Positions 35,756 to 46,126 are shown, counted from the stretch's first letter. The stretch is DNA of 64,000 nucleotides from Inhella crocodyli (GCF_004004565.1 NZ_SACM01000003.1:62001-126000); one strand, 5' to 3'. Numbers and translations are program-made. The notes: generated by a model from the letters alone, not told the origin.

Positions 35756-37636
35756 ATGAGCAAGCACACCCACGCTTTCCAAGCCGAAGTCCAGCAGATC
35801 CTGCACCTGGTCACGCACAGCCTGTACTCGAACAAGGAGATCTTCCTGCGCGAGTTGGTCTCCAACGCCAGCGACGCCTGCGACAAGCTGCGCTTCGAAG
35901 CCCTGGACAACGCCGCCCTCTTCGAAGACACGCCCAACCTCGACATCCGCCTCTTGGTGGACAAAGAGAAGCGCACGCTGACCATCCGCGACAACGGCAT
36001 CGGCATGAGCGCCGACGAAGCCATCGCCCACCTGGGCACCATCGCCAAGAGCGGCACGCGCGACTTCATGGCCCGGCTGGGCGACGACAAGAAGGGCGAC
36101 GCCAACCTCATCGGTCAGTTCGGCGTGGGCTTCTACTCCGGCTTCATCGTGGCCGACCGCATCACGGTGGAAAGCCGTCGCGCCGGACTGGATAAAGGCC
36201 AAGGCGTGCGCTGGAGCAGCGACGGCACGGGCGAGTTCGAGGTCGAGACCATCGAGAAAGCCGAGCGCGGCACCGACGTCATCCTGCACCTGCGCGCCGA
36301 CGAGGACGACTACCTCCAGGCCTGGCGCCTGCGCAGCATCGTCGGCAAGTACAGCGACCACATCAGCCTGCCGATCCTGCTGAAGAAAGAGGTGTGGGAC
36401 GCCGAGAAGAGTGCCTACGTCGCCACCGACGATTGGGAGACGGTGAACAAGGCCAGCGCCTTGTGGACCCGCGCCAAGAGCGAGATCACCCAAGAACAGT
36501 ACGACGAGTTCTACAAGACCCTGAGCCACGACAGCGAGGCCCCGCTGGCGCACACGCACAACCGCGTGGAGGGCCGCAGCGAGTACACGCAGCTGCTCTA
36601 CATCCCGGCCAAGGCCCCGTTCGACCTGTGGAACCGCGACAAGAAGCCCGGCGTGAAGCTCTACGTCAAGCGCGTGTTCATCATGGACGACGCCCAGGAG
36701 CTGATGCCGACCTACCTGCGCTTCGTGCGCGGCGTCATCGACTCGGCCGACCTGCCGCTGAACGTCAGCCGCGAGCTGCTGCAAGAGAGCCGCGACGTGC
36801 GCGCCATCCGCGAAGGCTCGACCAAGCGCGTGCTGTCGATGTTGGAGAGTTTGGCCAACAGCGAAGACCAAGCCGAGAAAGACAAGTACGCCGGTTTCTG
36901 GAAGGAGTTCGGCTCCGTGCTCAAGGAGGGCCTCGGTGAGGACTTCCAGAACCAAGAGCGCATTGCCAAGCTGCTGCGCTTCGCCTCGACCCATGCCAGC
37001 GAAGGGGTCAGCCTGGCCGACTACGTGGCACGCATGAAGGAAGGCCAAGAGGCGATCTACGTGATCACCGCCGACAGCCTGGCCGCCGCCCAAAGCAGCC
37101 CGCAGCTGGAGATCTTCCGCAAGAAGGGCATCGAGGTGCTGCTGCTGACCGACCGCGTGGACGAGTGGATGCTGAGCCACCTGCACGAGTTCGAGGGCAA
37201 GCCACTGCAGTCGGTGGCCAAAGGCGCGGTGGACCTGGGCAAACTGCAAGACGAGGCCGAGAAGAAGGCCCTGGAAGAAGCGGCCGAGGCCTTCAAGCCC
37301 TTGTTGGACAAGCTGAAGGACAGCCTGAAGGAGCGCGCCAAGGACGTGCGCATCACCACGCGCCTGGTGGACAGCCCGGCTTGCGTGGTGGTCGACGAGG
37401 GCGACATGAGTGCGCACCTGGCACGCCTGCTCAAGCAAGCCGGCCAATCCGCGCCCGACACCAAGCCCACGCTGGAGGTCAACCCCGAGCACGCACTGGT
37501 GAAGGCTTTGGACGGCCATGCGCAGTTCGACGACCTGGCCCAGGTGCTGTTCGACCAGGCTTTGCTGGCCGAAGGCGGCACGCTGGCCGACCCCGCGGCC
37601 TACGTCAAGCGGGTGAACCGCCTGCTGTTGGCCTGA
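35756..37636 (+). CDS. htpG: HtpG (Hsp90) molecular chaperone
   Basis: ATP-dependent bacterial Hsp90, 626 residues. The N-terminal GHKL domain shows [22 protein letters not shown] (the D/G/M nucleotide motif) and GQFGVGFYS. The middle domain with the catalytic arginine ([10 protein letters not shown] region) and the C-terminal dimerisation domain follow. Full length against the usual 620-640. The ATG at 35756 directly precedes the conserved [10 protein letters not shown]. It is expected to be heat-inducible, but no clear sigma32 promoter was found. It converges on srkA with two bases between stops. Confidence 0.96.
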   Translation: MSKHTHAFQAEVQQILHLVTHSLYSNKEIFLRELVSNASDACDKLRFEALDNAALFEDTPNLDIRLLVDKEKRTLTIRDNGIGMSADEAIAHLGTIAKSGTRDFMARLGDDKKGDANLIGQFGVGFYSGFIVADRITVESRRAGLDKGQGVRWSSDGTGEFEVETIEKAERGTDVILHLRADEDDYLQAWRLRSIVGKYSDHISLPILLKKEVWDAEKSAYVATDDWETVNKASALWTRAKSEITQEQYDEFYKTLSHDSEAPLAHTHNRVEGRSEYTQLLYIPAKAPFDLWNRDKKPGVKLYVKRVFIMDDAQELMPTYLRFVRGVIDSADLPLNVSRELLQESRDVRAIREGSTKRVLSMLESLANSEDQAEKDKYAGFWKEFGSVLKEGLGEDFQNQERIAKLLRFASTHASEGVSLADYVARMKEGQEAIYVITADSLAAAQSSPQLEIFRKKGIEVLLLTDRVDEWMLSHLHEFEGKPLQSVAKGAVDLGKLQDEAEKKALEEAAEAFKPLLDKLKDSLKERAKDVRITTRLVDSPACVVVDEGDMSAHLARLLKQAGQSAPDTKPTLEVNPEHALVKALDGHAQFDDLAQVLFDQALLAEGGTLADPAAYVKRVNRLLLA

Positions 37637-37638
37637 GC

Positions 37639-38712
37639 TCAGGCAAAGCCGTCGCCGTCAAAGTCGACGGCGTCGTCCCCCTCGGACACCGGGGGCGCGC
37701 GCAGCGCCCCCGAGTCGTTCTGGGCCTCTTGCATGGCCTCGAGTTGCTCCCCCAGCTTGGTCACTTGGTCTTCCCAGTAATTGGGCGTGCCGAACCAAGG
37801 AAAAGCAATCGGAAACGCGGGGTCGGTCCATCGCTTGGCGATCCAGCCGCTGTGGTGAACCATGCGCAAGGTCCGCAGGGGCTCGATCAAGCGCAGCTCG
37901 CGCCGGTCAAAGGGCATGACCTGCTCGTAGCCGTCGAGCAAGCAGGCCACCTGCGAACGCGCTTGGGCCGGGTCGCCACTGAGTAACATCCACAGGTCCT
38001 GCACCGCCGGACCGGTCACCGCATCGTCCAGGTCCACGAAATGGGCGCTGCCACCGGGCGTCCACAGCAGGTTGCCCGGGTGGCAGTCGCCATGCAGGCG
38101 CTGCAGGCGAAGGTCCGGCAAGGCGTCGAATGCGGCTTGAACCGCGTCCAAACAGCGATCGACCTGGGCCAACCACCGCCCTTGAACGTTCGGGGGCAAC
38201 TCGCCGCTGGCCACCACCGCGGCGCGGGCGGCGTCACCGGGGGCTCGCCCCACCCAGCGCGGTCGGTGCACGAACTCGCGCTCGCGGCCGCTGCGGTGGA
38301 TGCGCGCGATGAAGCGCCCCAGGGCCTCCAGCACCTCGGGGTCTTCCAATTCCGGCGAGCGGCCACCTCGGCGGCCCGCGGCCGCGTAGCGCAGGCCTTG
38401 CCAATGGGCCAGCGTGGGCGGCTCCCCCATCAGCTGCGCGCCAGTGGCTCTCAAGGTCAAGGGGGCGGCCAAGGGCACCTCGGCCAGCTGCAGATCGAGG
38501 GCAAAGCGGTGCTCTTCCAGAATCTGCGCATCGGTCCACCGGCCCGGCCGGTAGAACTTGGCCACGATCGGCTCCCCTTCCTCCAAGTGGACCAGATAGA
38601 CCCGGTTCTCGTAGGAATTGAGTTGCAACAGACGGCCGTCGCCGCGCAAACCCGCGGCATCCAAAGCGTCCAAAACCCGGCTGGGGTCGAGGTCGGCGTA
38701 ATCGAGGTTCAA
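37639..38712 (-). CDS. srkA: SrkA/RdoA-type stress response kinase
   Basis: A 357-residue kinase of the YihE/SrkA group, which counters MazF-triggered death and stress damage in E. coli. The fold contains K52 (IVAKFYRP), the catalytic loop HGDCHPGN (207-214), and the metal-binding DLDDAV (227-232). A C-terminal acidic tail (EGDDAVDFDGDG) extends it by about 30 residues over E. coli. The start is TTG at 38712, overlapping the stop of the GNAT gene as TTGA, which is the only start that keeps the whole N-lobe. Confidence 0.85.
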   Translation of the reverse strand: MNLDYADLDPSRVLDALDAAGLRGDGRLLQLNSYENRVYLVHLEEGEPIVAKFYRPGRWTDAQILEEHRFALDLQLAEVPLAAPLTLRATGAQLMGEPPTLAHWQGLRYAAAGRRGGRSPELEDPEVLEALGRFIARIHRSGREREFVHRPRWVGRAPGDAARAAVVASGELPPNVQGRWLAQVDRCLDAVQAAFDALPDLRLQRLHGDCHPGNLLWTPGGSAHFVDLDDAVTGPAVQDLWMLLSGDPAQARSQVACLLDGYEQVMPFDRRELRLIEPLRTLRMVHHSGWIAKRWTDPAFPIAFPWFGTPNYWEDQVTKLGEQLEAMQEAQNDSGALRAPPVSEGDDAVDFDGDGFA

Positions 38713-39401
38713 GGCGAGGGGTCCGGCGGCGGGGGCGGCGCATCATCCCCCAGCAACTGCCGGACTTCGCCCTGGACCGTGTCCACGAAGTCTTGCAACT
38801 GCTTGGCCTGGTGCTTGAAGCGGAAGTCCCACTCGCCCAACTGCGTTTCGATGGCTTCTTCGGTGTGGCTGCGCCAGGTGTCGCTCGGCAGGTGCAAGCG
38901 GGACGTGACCGTGCCACCGTCGGTCGCTTCGGGCCACGCGCCAGCGCGCTCGGCAATGCGCAACATCGGCGCGTTCTCGGACAGCGCGTGGATCAACAAG
39001 AAGCGCTTGTTGCGGTTGCGGGCGTGCAAACAGGCCAACTGGAACAGCCGCCCGCCCAGTCCCCGCCCGCGGTAACGGGGCAACACCGACACGCCAAACT
39101 CGGCGGTGTCGTCCTGCCATTCGGCATCGGGGGGGTAGGCCACGTGCGCCGCGGCGACCAACTCCAGGCGCCGGTTGAAGATGCCCAGGACCTCGTCGCG
39201 CTGGAAATCCAAGGACAGGGCGTAGCGGGTGATCTGCGCATCGCCAGCGGCATAGCCAAATCGCAAGTAGCGATCGGCCGGGCTCAATGCCAGCAGGTGG
39301 CGCAGGAGGCGCCGCCGGTGGCGACGGGCCAGCGCACGGATGGGCACCCAGGCGACCAGTTCGCGCCAGCGTTGGAGGGCGGCATCCAGGGAGGCGGGCA
39401 T
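38709..39401 (-). CDS. GNAT family N-acetyltransferase
   Basis: A 230-residue acetyltransferase whose acetyl-CoA motif is YRGRGLGGRLF (110-120; the R/Q-x-x-G-x-G form). The first 50 residues and last 60 residues (acidic, then PPPPPDPS) flank the GNAT core, and the substrate is unknown. Translational coupling to the SrkA-like kinase by TTGA suggests a shared role, perhaps stress-related modification. The ATG at 39401 has weak ribosome binding. Confidence 0.8.
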   Translation of the reverse strand: MPASLDAALQRWRELVAWVPIRALARRHRRRLLRHLLALSPADRYLRFGYAAGDAQITRYALSLDFQRDEVLGIFNRRLELVAAAHVAYPPDAEWQDDTAEFGVSVLPRYRGRGLGGRLFQLACLHARNRNKRFLLIHALSENAPMLRIAERAGAWPEATDGGTVTSRLHLPSDTWRSHTEEAIETQLGEWDFRFKHQAKQLQDFVDTVQGEVRQLLGDDAPPPPPDPSP

Positions 39402-39418
39402 GGGCGAAGGGTCGCAGC

Positions 39419-39447
39419 TTGCCGGCCTGGGGTCAACCCTGTTAGAC
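39419..39447 (+). promoter_or_regulatory. Candidate promoter of rplM-rpsI
   Basis: TTGCCG (39419-39424), 17 bases, TTAGAC (39442-39447). The leader to the rplM ATG is about 140 bases, long enough for translational feedback as known for L13. Confidence 0.5.
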
Positions 39448-39592
39448 TCGCGGGCTTTCCTGCGTCTTACTGGGTTTGGGCGCAGGGGTTGGTTTGAGAG
39501 CCTGCCGGGCGCCTTTTCTGAGGCGCTCCTCACAAGCAGGGCCGAAAAGCAGCCTGGAATTCTCCAAAGAAGCCCAACATCGAGAACATCTC

Positions 39593-40021
39593 ATGAAGAC
39601 CTTCAGCGCCAAGCCGGCCGAAGTGACGCACGAGTGGTTTGTGATTGACGCCACCGACAAGGTGCTCGGACGTGTTGCCAGCGAAGTGGCACTCCGACTG
39701 CGCGGCAAGCACAAGGCCATTTACACGCCTCACGTGGACACCGGCGACTTCATCATCGTCGTGAACGCCGACAAGATCCGTGTCACCGGCACCAAAGCCG
39801 AAGACAAGATCTACTACCGCCACAGCGGTTTCCCGGGCGGCATCTACGCCACCAAGTTCAAGGACATGCAGGCCAAGCACCCCGGCCGCGCCTTGGAAAA
39901 GGCCGTCAAGGGCATGCTGCCCAAGGGCCCCCTGGGCTACGCCATGGTCAAGAAGCTGAAGGTCTACGCCGGTGGTGAGCACCCGCACGCCGCTCAGCAG
40001 CCCAAGGCTCTGGAAATCTAA
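39593..40021 (+). CDS. rplM: 50S ribosomal protein L13
   Basis: An early-assembly protein of the large subunit. The 142-residue sequence is complete: [46 protein letters not shown] and [15 protein letters not shown] are the family blocks. It is followed by rpsI nine bases later, the standard rplM-rpsI operon. Confidence 0.97.
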   Translation: MKTFSAKPAEVTHEWFVIDATDKVLGRVASEVALRLRGKHKAIYTPHVDTGDFIIVVNADKIRVTGTKAEDKIYYRHSGFPGGIYATKFKDMQAKHPGRALEKAVKGMLPKGPLGYAMVKKLKVYAGGEHPHAAQQPKALEI

Positions 40022-40030
40022 GGACGCACG

Positions 40031-40423
40031 ATGATCGGAAATTGGAACTACGGTACCGGCCGTCGCAAGTCCTCGGTGGCACGTGTCTTCATCAAGAAGG
40101 GCACGGGCAAGATCGTCGTGAACGGTCGTCCCATCGAGCAGTACTTCGGCCGTCAAACGTCGATCATGGTCGCTCGCCAAGCCCTGGTGCTGACGAACAA
40201 CAGCGAAACCTTCGACGTCAAGGTCAACGTCCGCGGTGGCGGCGAATCCGGTCAAGCCGGCGCCGTGCGCCTGGGCGTGACCCGTGCCCTGATCGACTAC
40301 GACGCGGCCCTGAAGCCGGAGTTGAGCAAGGCCGGCTTCGTCACCCGTGACGCCCGTGAAGTCGAACGTAAGAAGGTCGGTTTGCACGGCGCCCGCCGCC
40401 GGAAGCAGTTCAGCAAGCGCTGA
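40031..40423 (+). CDS. rpsI: 30S ribosomal protein S9
   Basis: A 130-residue protein of the small subunit head; its C-terminal arginine-rich tail ([11 protein letters not shown]) reaches the P-site t[23 protein letters not shown] and [10 protein letters not shown] are the usual blocks. The ATG at 40031 follows rplM directly. A strong intrinsic terminator (40446-40472) closes the operon. Confidence 0.97.
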   Translation: MIGNWNYGTGRRKSSVARVFIKKGTGKIVVNGRPIEQYFGRQTSIMVARQALVLTNNSETFDVKVNVRGGGESGQAGAVRLGVTRALIDYDAALKPELSKAGFVTRDAREVERKKVGLHGARRRKQFSKR

Positions 40424-40445
40424 TCCGCACCTGCCCCGACAAGAA

Positions 40446-40472
40446 GGCCGCAGCAACCCTGCGGCCTTTTTT
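40446..40472 (+). terminator. Intrinsic terminator of rplM-rpsI
   Basis: GGCCGCAG (40446-40453) and CTGCGGCC (40459-40466) pair over eight bases around CAACC, followed by six T. Confidence 0.9.
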
Positions 40473-40513
40473 CATCACGCCGATAATCGCGCGTCTTGCA
40501 GAAAGGTTTGCCC

Positions 40514-40879
40514 ATGTCCGCCCTCGCCGCCGAAGCCCCCGTTGCCATGCCCGTCCCGCTGGTGTTCACCGACAGCGCCGCCAACAAGGTGGCCGAGTTG
40601 GTGGCCGAAGAGGGCAATCCCGACCTGAAGCTGCGCGTTTTCGTCCAAGGTGGCGGCTGCTCGGGCTTTCAGTACGGCTTCACCTTCGACGAGGTGGCCA
40701 ACGAAGACGACACGCAAATGAGCAAGAACGGCGTCACCTTGCTCATCGACTCGATGAGCCTGCAGTACCTGATGGGGGCCGAGATCGACTACAAGGACGA
40801 CCTCCAGGGGGCGCAGTTCGTGATCAAGAACCCCAACGCCACCACCACCTGTGGTTGCGGTTCGAGCTTCTCGGTCTGA
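40514..40879 (+). CDS. erpA: Iron-sulfur cluster insertion protein ErpA
   Basis: A-type carrier that delivers Fe-S clusters to client enzymes. A 121-residue protein with the three conserved cysteines C49 (GGGCSGFQY), C113 and C115 (TTCGCGSSF). The Burkholderiales form carries a short N-terminal extension ([15 protein letters not shown]). The ATG at 40514 has AAAGG upstream. It lies just after the rpsI terminator and has a -10-like GATAAT at 40482; it is followed by a second terminator. Confidence 0.95.
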   Translation: MSALAAEAPVAMPVPLVFTDSAANKVAELVAEEGNPDLKLRVFVQGGGCSGFQYGFTFDEVANEDDTQMSKNGVTLLIDSMSLQYLMGAEIDYKDDLQGAQFVIKNPNATTTCGCGSSFSV

Positions 40880-40897
40880 GCCCCAACCCTCCCCGCC

Positions 40898-40922
40898 AAA
40901 GCCGCCCTCGGGCGGCTTTTTT
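40898..40922 (+). terminator. Intrinsic terminator after erpA
   Basis: AAAGCCGCC (40898-40906) pairs with GGCGGCTTT (40911-40919) around a four-base loop, followed by T to 40922. The T-run touches the anmK stop codon on the other strand. Confidence 0.88.
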
Positions 40923-42013
40923 CATGCGGGGTACATGGCCCCCAGCACGCGCGGGCCGCGCGCCCCCGTGACGCCTGGCAGGTTCCCCGGTTGCTGGCGA
41001 ACGAAGGCGGCCGCCAGCCAAGCGAACGCGGCCGCTTCCACCTGCATAGGCGGCAAGCCCCGGTCGCCACTGCCCACGAGCACGACGCCGGGCAAGCGCG
41101 CCTGCAACCGGCGAAGAAGGTCCGCATTGAAGGCCCCGCCCCCGCACACGATCAACTCGACGGCGCCGGGCTGGTGCCGCTTCAGCGCGTCCGCCACCGA
41201 CCAAGCGGTGAACTCCGACAAGGTGGCCTGCACGTCGCGCGGGTCGATGCCGGCGAGCGGCTGGCGCTGCAGCCACGGCCAATCGAAGAGGTCGCGCCCC
41301 GTGGAGCGTGGTGGCGGCAGGGCGAAGTAGGGTTCGGCTTGGAAGGCCCGCAGCAAAGCGGGCTGCACCGTCCCCCCTGAAGCCCAACCCCCCCCGTCGT
41401 CGAAGGGCAGATCCAGATGGTGAGCCGCCCAAGCGTCGAGCAAGGCGTTGGCGGGCCCGGTGTCGAACCCCAGGGTGCGGCCGTCGCCGTGCAGAAAGCT
41501 CAGGTTGCCCATGCCCCCCAGGTTCAACACCGCGATGTCGACCCCCGCCTTCCCAAACACGGCGCGATGGAAGGCCGGGACCAAGGGCGCGCCCTGCCCG
41601 CCCGCCGCCACATCGCGGCTTCTCAAGTCGGCCACGACGTTCAGCCCGCTCAGTTCGGCCAAGAGCGCCGGGTTGAGCAATTGCAGGGTATAGCCCCACT
41701 CGGGCCGGTGGCGGACGGTTTGGCCGTGGGCCGCCACGGCCCGCACCGGCGGCAAGGGCCCCAAGGCCTGGATCGCCGCGGCGTAGCACCGGGCCAGCTC
41801 CTGCCCCGCCATGGCAGCGCGGTGCAATTCGTCCGGCCCACTGTGATTCAGGGCCAACAACTCGGCGCGCAGCGCGCCGGGGAAGTCCAAGTGGGCGTGG
41901 GCCAGCACACGAAGCCCCCCGCCGGCCGGCAACTCGGCCAGCACCGCGTCCACCCCGTCCAGCGAGGTGCCGGACATGAGGCCGATGAAGGCCTCAGTCG
42001 CGACCGGTGACAC
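40922..42013 (-). CDS. anmK: Anhydro-N-acetylmuramic acid kinase
   Basis: Phosphorylates and opens 1,6-anhydro-MurNAc during peptidoglycan recycling. The 363-residue protein has the ASKHA fold with GLMSGTSLDGVD (11-22), GQTVRHRPE, LNLGGMGNLSFL and DTGPANALLDAW, all family hallmarks. The start is GTG at 42013, inside the end of the M23 peptidase gene (20 bases overlap); no later start would keep the SGTS motif. Close link to a wall endopeptidase fits the recycling role. Confidence 0.94.
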   Translation of the reverse strand: MSPVATEAFIGLMSGTSLDGVDAVLAELPAGGGLRVLAHAHLDFPGALRAELLALNHSGPDELHRAAMAGQELARCYAAAIQALGPLPPVRAVAAHGQTVRHRPEWGYTLQLLNPALLAELSGLNVVADLRSRDVAAGGQGAPLVPAFHRAVFGKAGVDIAVLNLGGMGNLSFLHGDGRTLGFDTGPANALLDAWAAHHLDLPFDDGGGWASGGTVQPALLRAFQAEPYFALPPPRSTGRDLFDWPWLQRQPLAGIDPRDVQATLSEFTAWSVADALKRHQPGAVELIVCGGGAFNADLLRRLQARLPGVVLVGSGDRGLPPMQVEAAAFAWLAAAFVRQQPGNLPGVTGARGPRVLGAMYPA

Positions 42014-43379
42014 CCTCGGTCAGCGAAGCGGCCACGGCCAGCTGGGTGCGAGCCGACGCAACCTGCGCCTGGAAGGGCTTGGCCGCGGCAGCCGACAGGC
42101 GCACCGCTTCGCTGGCACGTGCCAACAGCCGCGGGTCTTGGTGCCGTCCGTTGACGCGGAATTCAAAGTGCAGGTGCGGTCCCGTGGCCCAGCCGGTGGC
42201 GCCCACAGCGCCGATCCGCTGCCCCTGTTCCACGCGCTGCCCTTGCCGCACGTCGATGCGGCTCAGGTGGGCGTACAAGGTTTCTTTGCCCCCGGCGTGG
42301 CGCACCACCACCGTGTTGCCGTAGCCGTTCTGACGGCCGGCGAATTGCACCCAGCCGTCCCCCACGTTGCGCACGGGCGTGCCCGTGGGCGCGGCGTAGT
42401 CGATGCCGTTGTGCTGCCGCCAGGTCTGAAGGATCGGGTGGAAACGCATGGAGAAGCCCGAGCTGACGCGCGAGAACTCCATCGGGCTGGCCAAGAAAGC
42501 GCGGCGTTTGCTTTGCCCGTCGAAGCCGTAGTAGCCCGCCTTGCCGCCCCCGGCCTCGTCTTTGAACCACACCGCCTGGTGGGTCCGGCCGGCATTGACA
42601 AACTCGGCCGCCAGCACCTGGCCGGCACCGCCGCCCCAGGTCACTGGCTCGCCATCGGCCGTGAGCGCTTCGAACACCAAGCTGAAGCGATCGCCGCGGC
42701 GCAGTTCTCGGTGGAAGTCGATGTCCCCGGAGAACATGTCCGCCAGTTGCGACGCCACCGCATCGGGCAGTCCGGCCTCGTCGGTGGCGGCAAACAACGA
42801 GGTCTCGATCTGACCGCTGCCCAAGCGAACCTGGGTTTCGTAGCGCCCGAGCTCGACCCGCGCGCCCCATTGGCCCTGCGCATCGCGCTCGACGATCAAG
42901 CGGGAAAAGTGCGTGCGCTCCAAATCGGCGTTGGCCACCGGGAAGCGCGCCACCAAGCGCTCAACGCGGCCGTCGGCGTCGGCCGCCAACTCCACGCGCT
43001 TGCCAGCGCGCCCTTGCAGCAGTTGACGGGCCGTGCCATCGCTGCGCAAGAAGGCCACGAACGTGGGATCGAACGCCCCCATGCGGCTGAGCAGGCTGTC
43101 GGCGCTGTCGCCAGGGCGGGTTTGGTCATGGCGAACCAGGCTCAGCCGGTGCTGGGCCAGGGCCTCGATCTGGTCTTCCAGGGCCAGCGCCGGCAAGGCC
43201 TCCACCACCGCCTGCTGCGGCAGGCTGCGGCCGTCGGGCACCAAGGGCCCCAGGGCAAAGGCGGTCACGCCGGAGCCACCCAAGAGCGCCAACAGGACCC
43301 CGGTCAGGGCGCGCGGGTGGCGGGCAGCAAATCGTTCCAGAGGGCGGAGCCACAGGCTCGCGCGTTCAAAACCAAGCAT
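41994..43379 (-). CDS. Membrane-anchored M23 family metallopeptidase
   Basis: A 461-residue murein endopeptidase (LytM/MepM type). One N-terminal anchor (LTGVLLALLGGSGVTAFALG, 25-44), a long coiled/beta segment, and a catalytic M23 domain with zinc ligands H323/D327 in RQHNGIDYAA and H402-x-H404 in GPHLHFEF; H371 in YAHLS completes the site. All needed residues are present, so it should be active rather than an EnvC-like activator. The ATG at 43379 is preferred for the anchor position, but a GTG at 43439 is possible. anmK follows with overlap. Confidence 0.9.
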   Translation of the reverse strand: MLGFERASLWLRPLERFAARHPRALTGVLLALLGGSGVTAFALGPLVPDGRSLPQQAVVEALPALALEDQIEALAQHRLSLVRHDQTRPGDSADSLLSRMGAFDPTFVAFLRSDGTARQLLQGRAGKRVELAADADGRVERLVARFPVANADLERTHFSRLIVERDAQGQWGARVELGRYETQVRLGSGQIETSLFAATDEAGLPDAVASQLADMFSGDIDFHRELRRGDRFSLVFEALTADGEPVTWGGGAGQVLAAEFVNAGRTHQAVWFKDEAGGGKAGYYGFDGQSKRRAFLASPMEFSRVSSGFSMRFHPILQTWRQHNGIDYAAPTGTPVRNVGDGWVQFAGRQNGYGNTVVVRHAGGKETLYAHLSRIDVRQGQRVEQGQRIGAVGATGWATGPHLHFEFRVNGRHQDPRLLARASEAVRLSAAAAKPFQAQVASARTQLAVAASLTEGVTGRD

Positions 43380-43706
43380 GCGAATCGACAGTGAGGCGGC
43401 ATCGAGCCGCTGGGGTTTGTTGGCAGCCTCGGGGCGCACCCCGGGGCGTCGAACAAGGCCAAGCCCCTGATCCGCGTGCTCGACCGGCCCTCCAAGGCCA
43501 GGAGCGCGGGCAGGCCGCTCACCTAGAATCTTGCCGACCCCACCTCCTTGGGCGGCGTCGCAAGACGGCGGAGTTTAGCCGAGACGCCCCGAACCCCCAA
43601 GTTCATGGGATGCCCGCATCGGGTTTGCACGATGACGCCGACCCCGCCGGCGGCAAGACGACGGCAAAAGCCGCGAGTTAACGCCCTTTAACGACCGAAC
43701 GACGCC
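43380..43706. other. Intergenic region between M23 peptidase and tyrS (327 bases)
   Basis: No gene is supported here apart from a possible upstream start of the M23 gene. TAGAAT at 43524-43529 is a -10-like hexamer for tyrS without a good -35. TTAACG occurs as a direct repeat at 43678-43683 and 43688-43693, close before tyrS, and GTTAAC is a six-base palindrome at 43677-43682. No attenuator or T-box is evident. Confidence 0.4.
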
Positions 43707-44939
43707 ATGAGCACCCAAGTCACCCCCCATCCGGTCACCGACGCCGTGCGCGAGGCCTTGGCCGTCACGCGCCGTGGGGTGCAAGAACTGCTGCCCGAGG
43801 ACGCCTGGGTGGCCAAGCTGGAGCGCTCGGCCGCCACCGGCAGGCCTTTGCGCATCAAGCTGGGGCTGGACCCGACGGCGCCCGACATCCACCTCGGGCA
43901 CACGGTGGTGCTGAACAAGATGCGGCAGTTGCAGAACCTGGGGCACCAGGTGATCTTCTTGATCGGCGACTTCACCAGCATGATCGGCGACCCTTCCGGC
44001 CGCAACAGCACCCGCCCGCCGCTGACGCGCGAGCAGATCAAGGCCAATGCCGAGACCTACTACGCCCAAGCCAGCCTGGTGCTGGACCCGAGCAAGACCG
44101 AGATTCGCTACAACTCCGAGTGGAGCGAGCCGCTGGGCGCCGCCGGGCTGATCCAGCTGGCAGCCAAGACGACCGTGGCGCGCATGATGGAGCGCGACGA
44201 CTTCACCAAACGCTTCCAGGCGCAAACGCCGATTTCCTTGCACGAGTTCCTGTACCCGCTGATGCAGGGCTATGACTCGGTGGCGCTGAAGAGCGACCTG
44301 GAGCTGGGTGGCACCGACCAGAAGTTCAACCTGCTGATGGGCCGCCAGCTGCAGCAGGAGTTCGGGCAAGAGCCCCAGTGCATCTTGACCATGCCCTTGC
44401 TCGAAGGCCTGGACGGCGTCGAGAAGATGAGCAAGAGCAAGAACAACTACATCGGCATCACCGAACCGGCCAACAGCATGTTCGCCAAGGTGCTGTCGAT
44501 CAGCGACACGCTGATGTGGCGCTGGTACGAGTTGTTGAGCTTCGAGTCGCTGGAGGCCATCGCCAAGCTCAAGGCCGAGATCGAGGCCGGTCGCAACCCC
44601 AAGGACGCCAAAGTGGCCCTGGCGCGCGAGATCACCACGCGCTTCCACAGCGCGGCAGCGGCCGACGCGGCGCAGGCCGACTTCGAGAACCGCGCCCGTG
44701 GCGGCATCCCCGACGAGATGCCCGAGCTGACGCTCAGCGGCGACATGGGCCTGGGCGCCCTGCTCAAGGCCGCCGGCTTGGTGCCGAGCAGCAGCGAAGG
44801 CCTGCGCAAGGTCGAGCAAGGCGGCGTGCGCGTGGACGGCACGGTCGTCAGCGACAAAGGCCTGAAGCTGCCCCCCGGCACCTACGTGCTGCAGGTGGGC
44901 AAGCGCCAGTTCGCCCGCGTCACCCTGCAGAGCGCCTGA
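43707..44939 (+). CDS. tyrS: Tyrosyl-tRNA synthetase
   Basis: Charges tRNA-Tyr. The 410-residue class I enzyme has the HIGH-type motif DIHLGH (60-65), the tyrosine-binding region, and KMSKSKNN (240-247). A C-terminal S4 RNA-binding domain (from [20 protein letters not shown] on) is complete. This is the longer TyrZ-type found in many betaproteobacteria. A small membrane protein gene follows two bases after the stop. Confidence 0.96.
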   Translation: MSTQVTPHPVTDAVREALAVTRRGVQELLPEDAWVAKLERSAATGRPLRIKLGLDPTAPDIHLGHTVVLNKMRQLQNLGHQVIFLIGDFTSMIGDPSGRNSTRPPLTREQIKANAETYYAQASLVLDPSKTEIRYNSEWSEPLGAAGLIQLAAKTTVARMMERDDFTKRFQAQTPISLHEFLYPLMQGYDSVALKSDLELGGTDQKFNLLMGRQLQQEFGQEPQCILTMPLLEGLDGVEKMSKSKNNYIGITEPANSMFAKVLSISDTLMWRWYELLSFESLEAIAKLKAEIEAGRNPKDAKVALAREITTRFHSAAAADAAQADFENRARGGIPDEMPELTLSGDMGLGALLKAAGLVPSSSEGLRKVEQGGVRVDGTVVSDKGLKLPPGTYVLQVGKRQFARVTLQSA

Positions 44940-44941
44940 GC

Positions 44942-45205
44942 ATGAGCAAGGCGCCGCCCGAGTTCAAGGCCAAGCTGCCGCGTGGCGCCACGGTGCACGC
45001 GCTGTGGGTGCTGCCGCTGATCGCGGTGCTGGGCCTGTGGCTCGTCAACCCCTGGAAGAGCAGCACGCCCCTGGCCTTCCGCGCCAAGGCGGCGATGGAG
45101 GCCCAGCGTGCGCAAGAGGCCGAACGCGCCGGCACCGCAGCCGCCAAGGCCGGGGCGGTGATGCCCATCGGGGCCGTTCCAGCCGAGGCGCCGGCCTCGC
45201 GCTGA
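44942..45205 (+). CDS. Small single-helix membrane protein
   Basis: An 87-residue protein: a short basic N-terminus (MSKAPPEFKAKLPRGATVH), one transmembrane helix (ALWVLPLIAVLGLWLV) and an alanine/glutamate-rich tail. No family is recognised. The start lies two bases after tyrS, so it is probably cotranscribed. Codon use matches the host. Confidence 0.6.
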   Translation: MSKAPPEFKAKLPRGATVHALWVLPLIAVLGLWLVNPWKSSTPLAFRAKAAMEAQRAQEAERAGTAAAKAGAVMPIGAVPAEAPASR

Positions 45206-45217
45206 CGCGACCCCGCC

Positions 45218-46126
45218 TTAGGCGTTGCTGACGCCACTGGCCACGTGGCCCGAGGGCACGTGGCGGCTGGCGTGGGCGATGTGGCCGAGCTGGTCGTCGA
45301 AGAAGAAGTCGGGCTCGAACTCGCGCAGGAATTCGCCCTTGGGCAGGCCACCGAGGAACATGGCCTCGTCCACCTCCACCTGCCAGTCCATCAGCGTGCG
45401 CACGGCGCGCTCGTGGGCCGGGGCGCTGCGGGCGGTGACCAGCGCGGTGCGCAAGCGCATGGGCGCGTTGGCCTCGCTGCCCACGGCCTGCAGGCGCACC
45501 AGGGCGTCCAGCAAGGGCTTGAAGGGCCCGGGCGGCAGCGGCTCGTGCTGGTGGGCGCGTTCGTGGGCCTGGAAGGCGTCGAGCCCGTCGCGCTGGAACA
45601 CGCGCTCGGCCTCGTCGCTGAACAGCACGGCATCGCCGTCGAAGGCGATGCGCAGCTCGTCCGGATGGGCGGCGCTGGCATGGCGGCTGTCGGGGTACAC
45701 CCGCGCGGCGGGCACCCCAGCGGCCAGGGCGTCGCGCACGTCGGTTTCGTTGGCGCTCAAAAACAGCTGCGCGTTCAGCGGCTTGAGGTAGCGCCAGGGG
45801 CTGCGGCCGCGGGTGAACACGCCCCGTTGGATGGGCAGGCCCAAAGCCTGGGCCGAGCGGTAGACGCGCAAGCCGCTGATGGGGTCGTTGCGGCTGAGCA
45901 CCACCACCTCCACCTGCGGCGCCTGGCCGGGCGTGTTGAAGGCGAGCAGCTTGTTGGCGAGCGAGAAGGCCACGCCGGGCTTGGCGGGCTGCTCCAGGCG
46001 CTGCTGCTGCAGGGCCATGTAGGCGTGGTCGTCGCTGGCTTCGAAGAGCTGGTTTTCCTCTTCGAAATCGAAGAGCGCGCGCGAGCTGATCGCGACGACG
46101 AGGCAGCCATCGAGCGACACCGGCAC
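45218..46126 (-). CDS. Cytosolic 5'-nucleotidase (pfam06189 type)
   Basis: A 302-residue protein related to NT5C1-type nucleotidases that dephosphorylate nucleoside monophosphates. The family start LVVAISSRALFDFEEENQLF is visible in two pieces (VVAISSRALFDFEEEN), then VEVVVLSRNDPISGLRVYRS and DAVLFSDEAERVFQ, which holds a typical metal-binding D pair (FDGDAVLFSDEAE). FLGGLPKGEFL and FDDQLGHI are near the end. I take the GTG at 46126 two bases after the DUF1415 stop; a GTG at 46120 is the alternative. Confidence 0.8.
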   Translation of the reverse strand: MPVSLDGCLVVAISSRALFDFEEENQLFEASDDHAYMALQQQRLEQPAKPGVAFSLANKLLAFNTPGQAPQVEVVVLSRNDPISGLRVYRSAQALGLPIQRGVFTRGRSPWRYLKPLNAQLFLSANETDVRDALAAGVPAARVYPDSRHASAAHPDELRIAFDGDAVLFSDEAERVFQRDGLDAFQAHERAHQHEPLPPGPFKPLLDALVRLQAVGSEANAPMRLRTALVTARSAPAHERAVRTLMDWQVEVDEAMFLGGLPKGEFLREFEPDFFFDDQLGHIAHASRHVPSGHVASGVSNA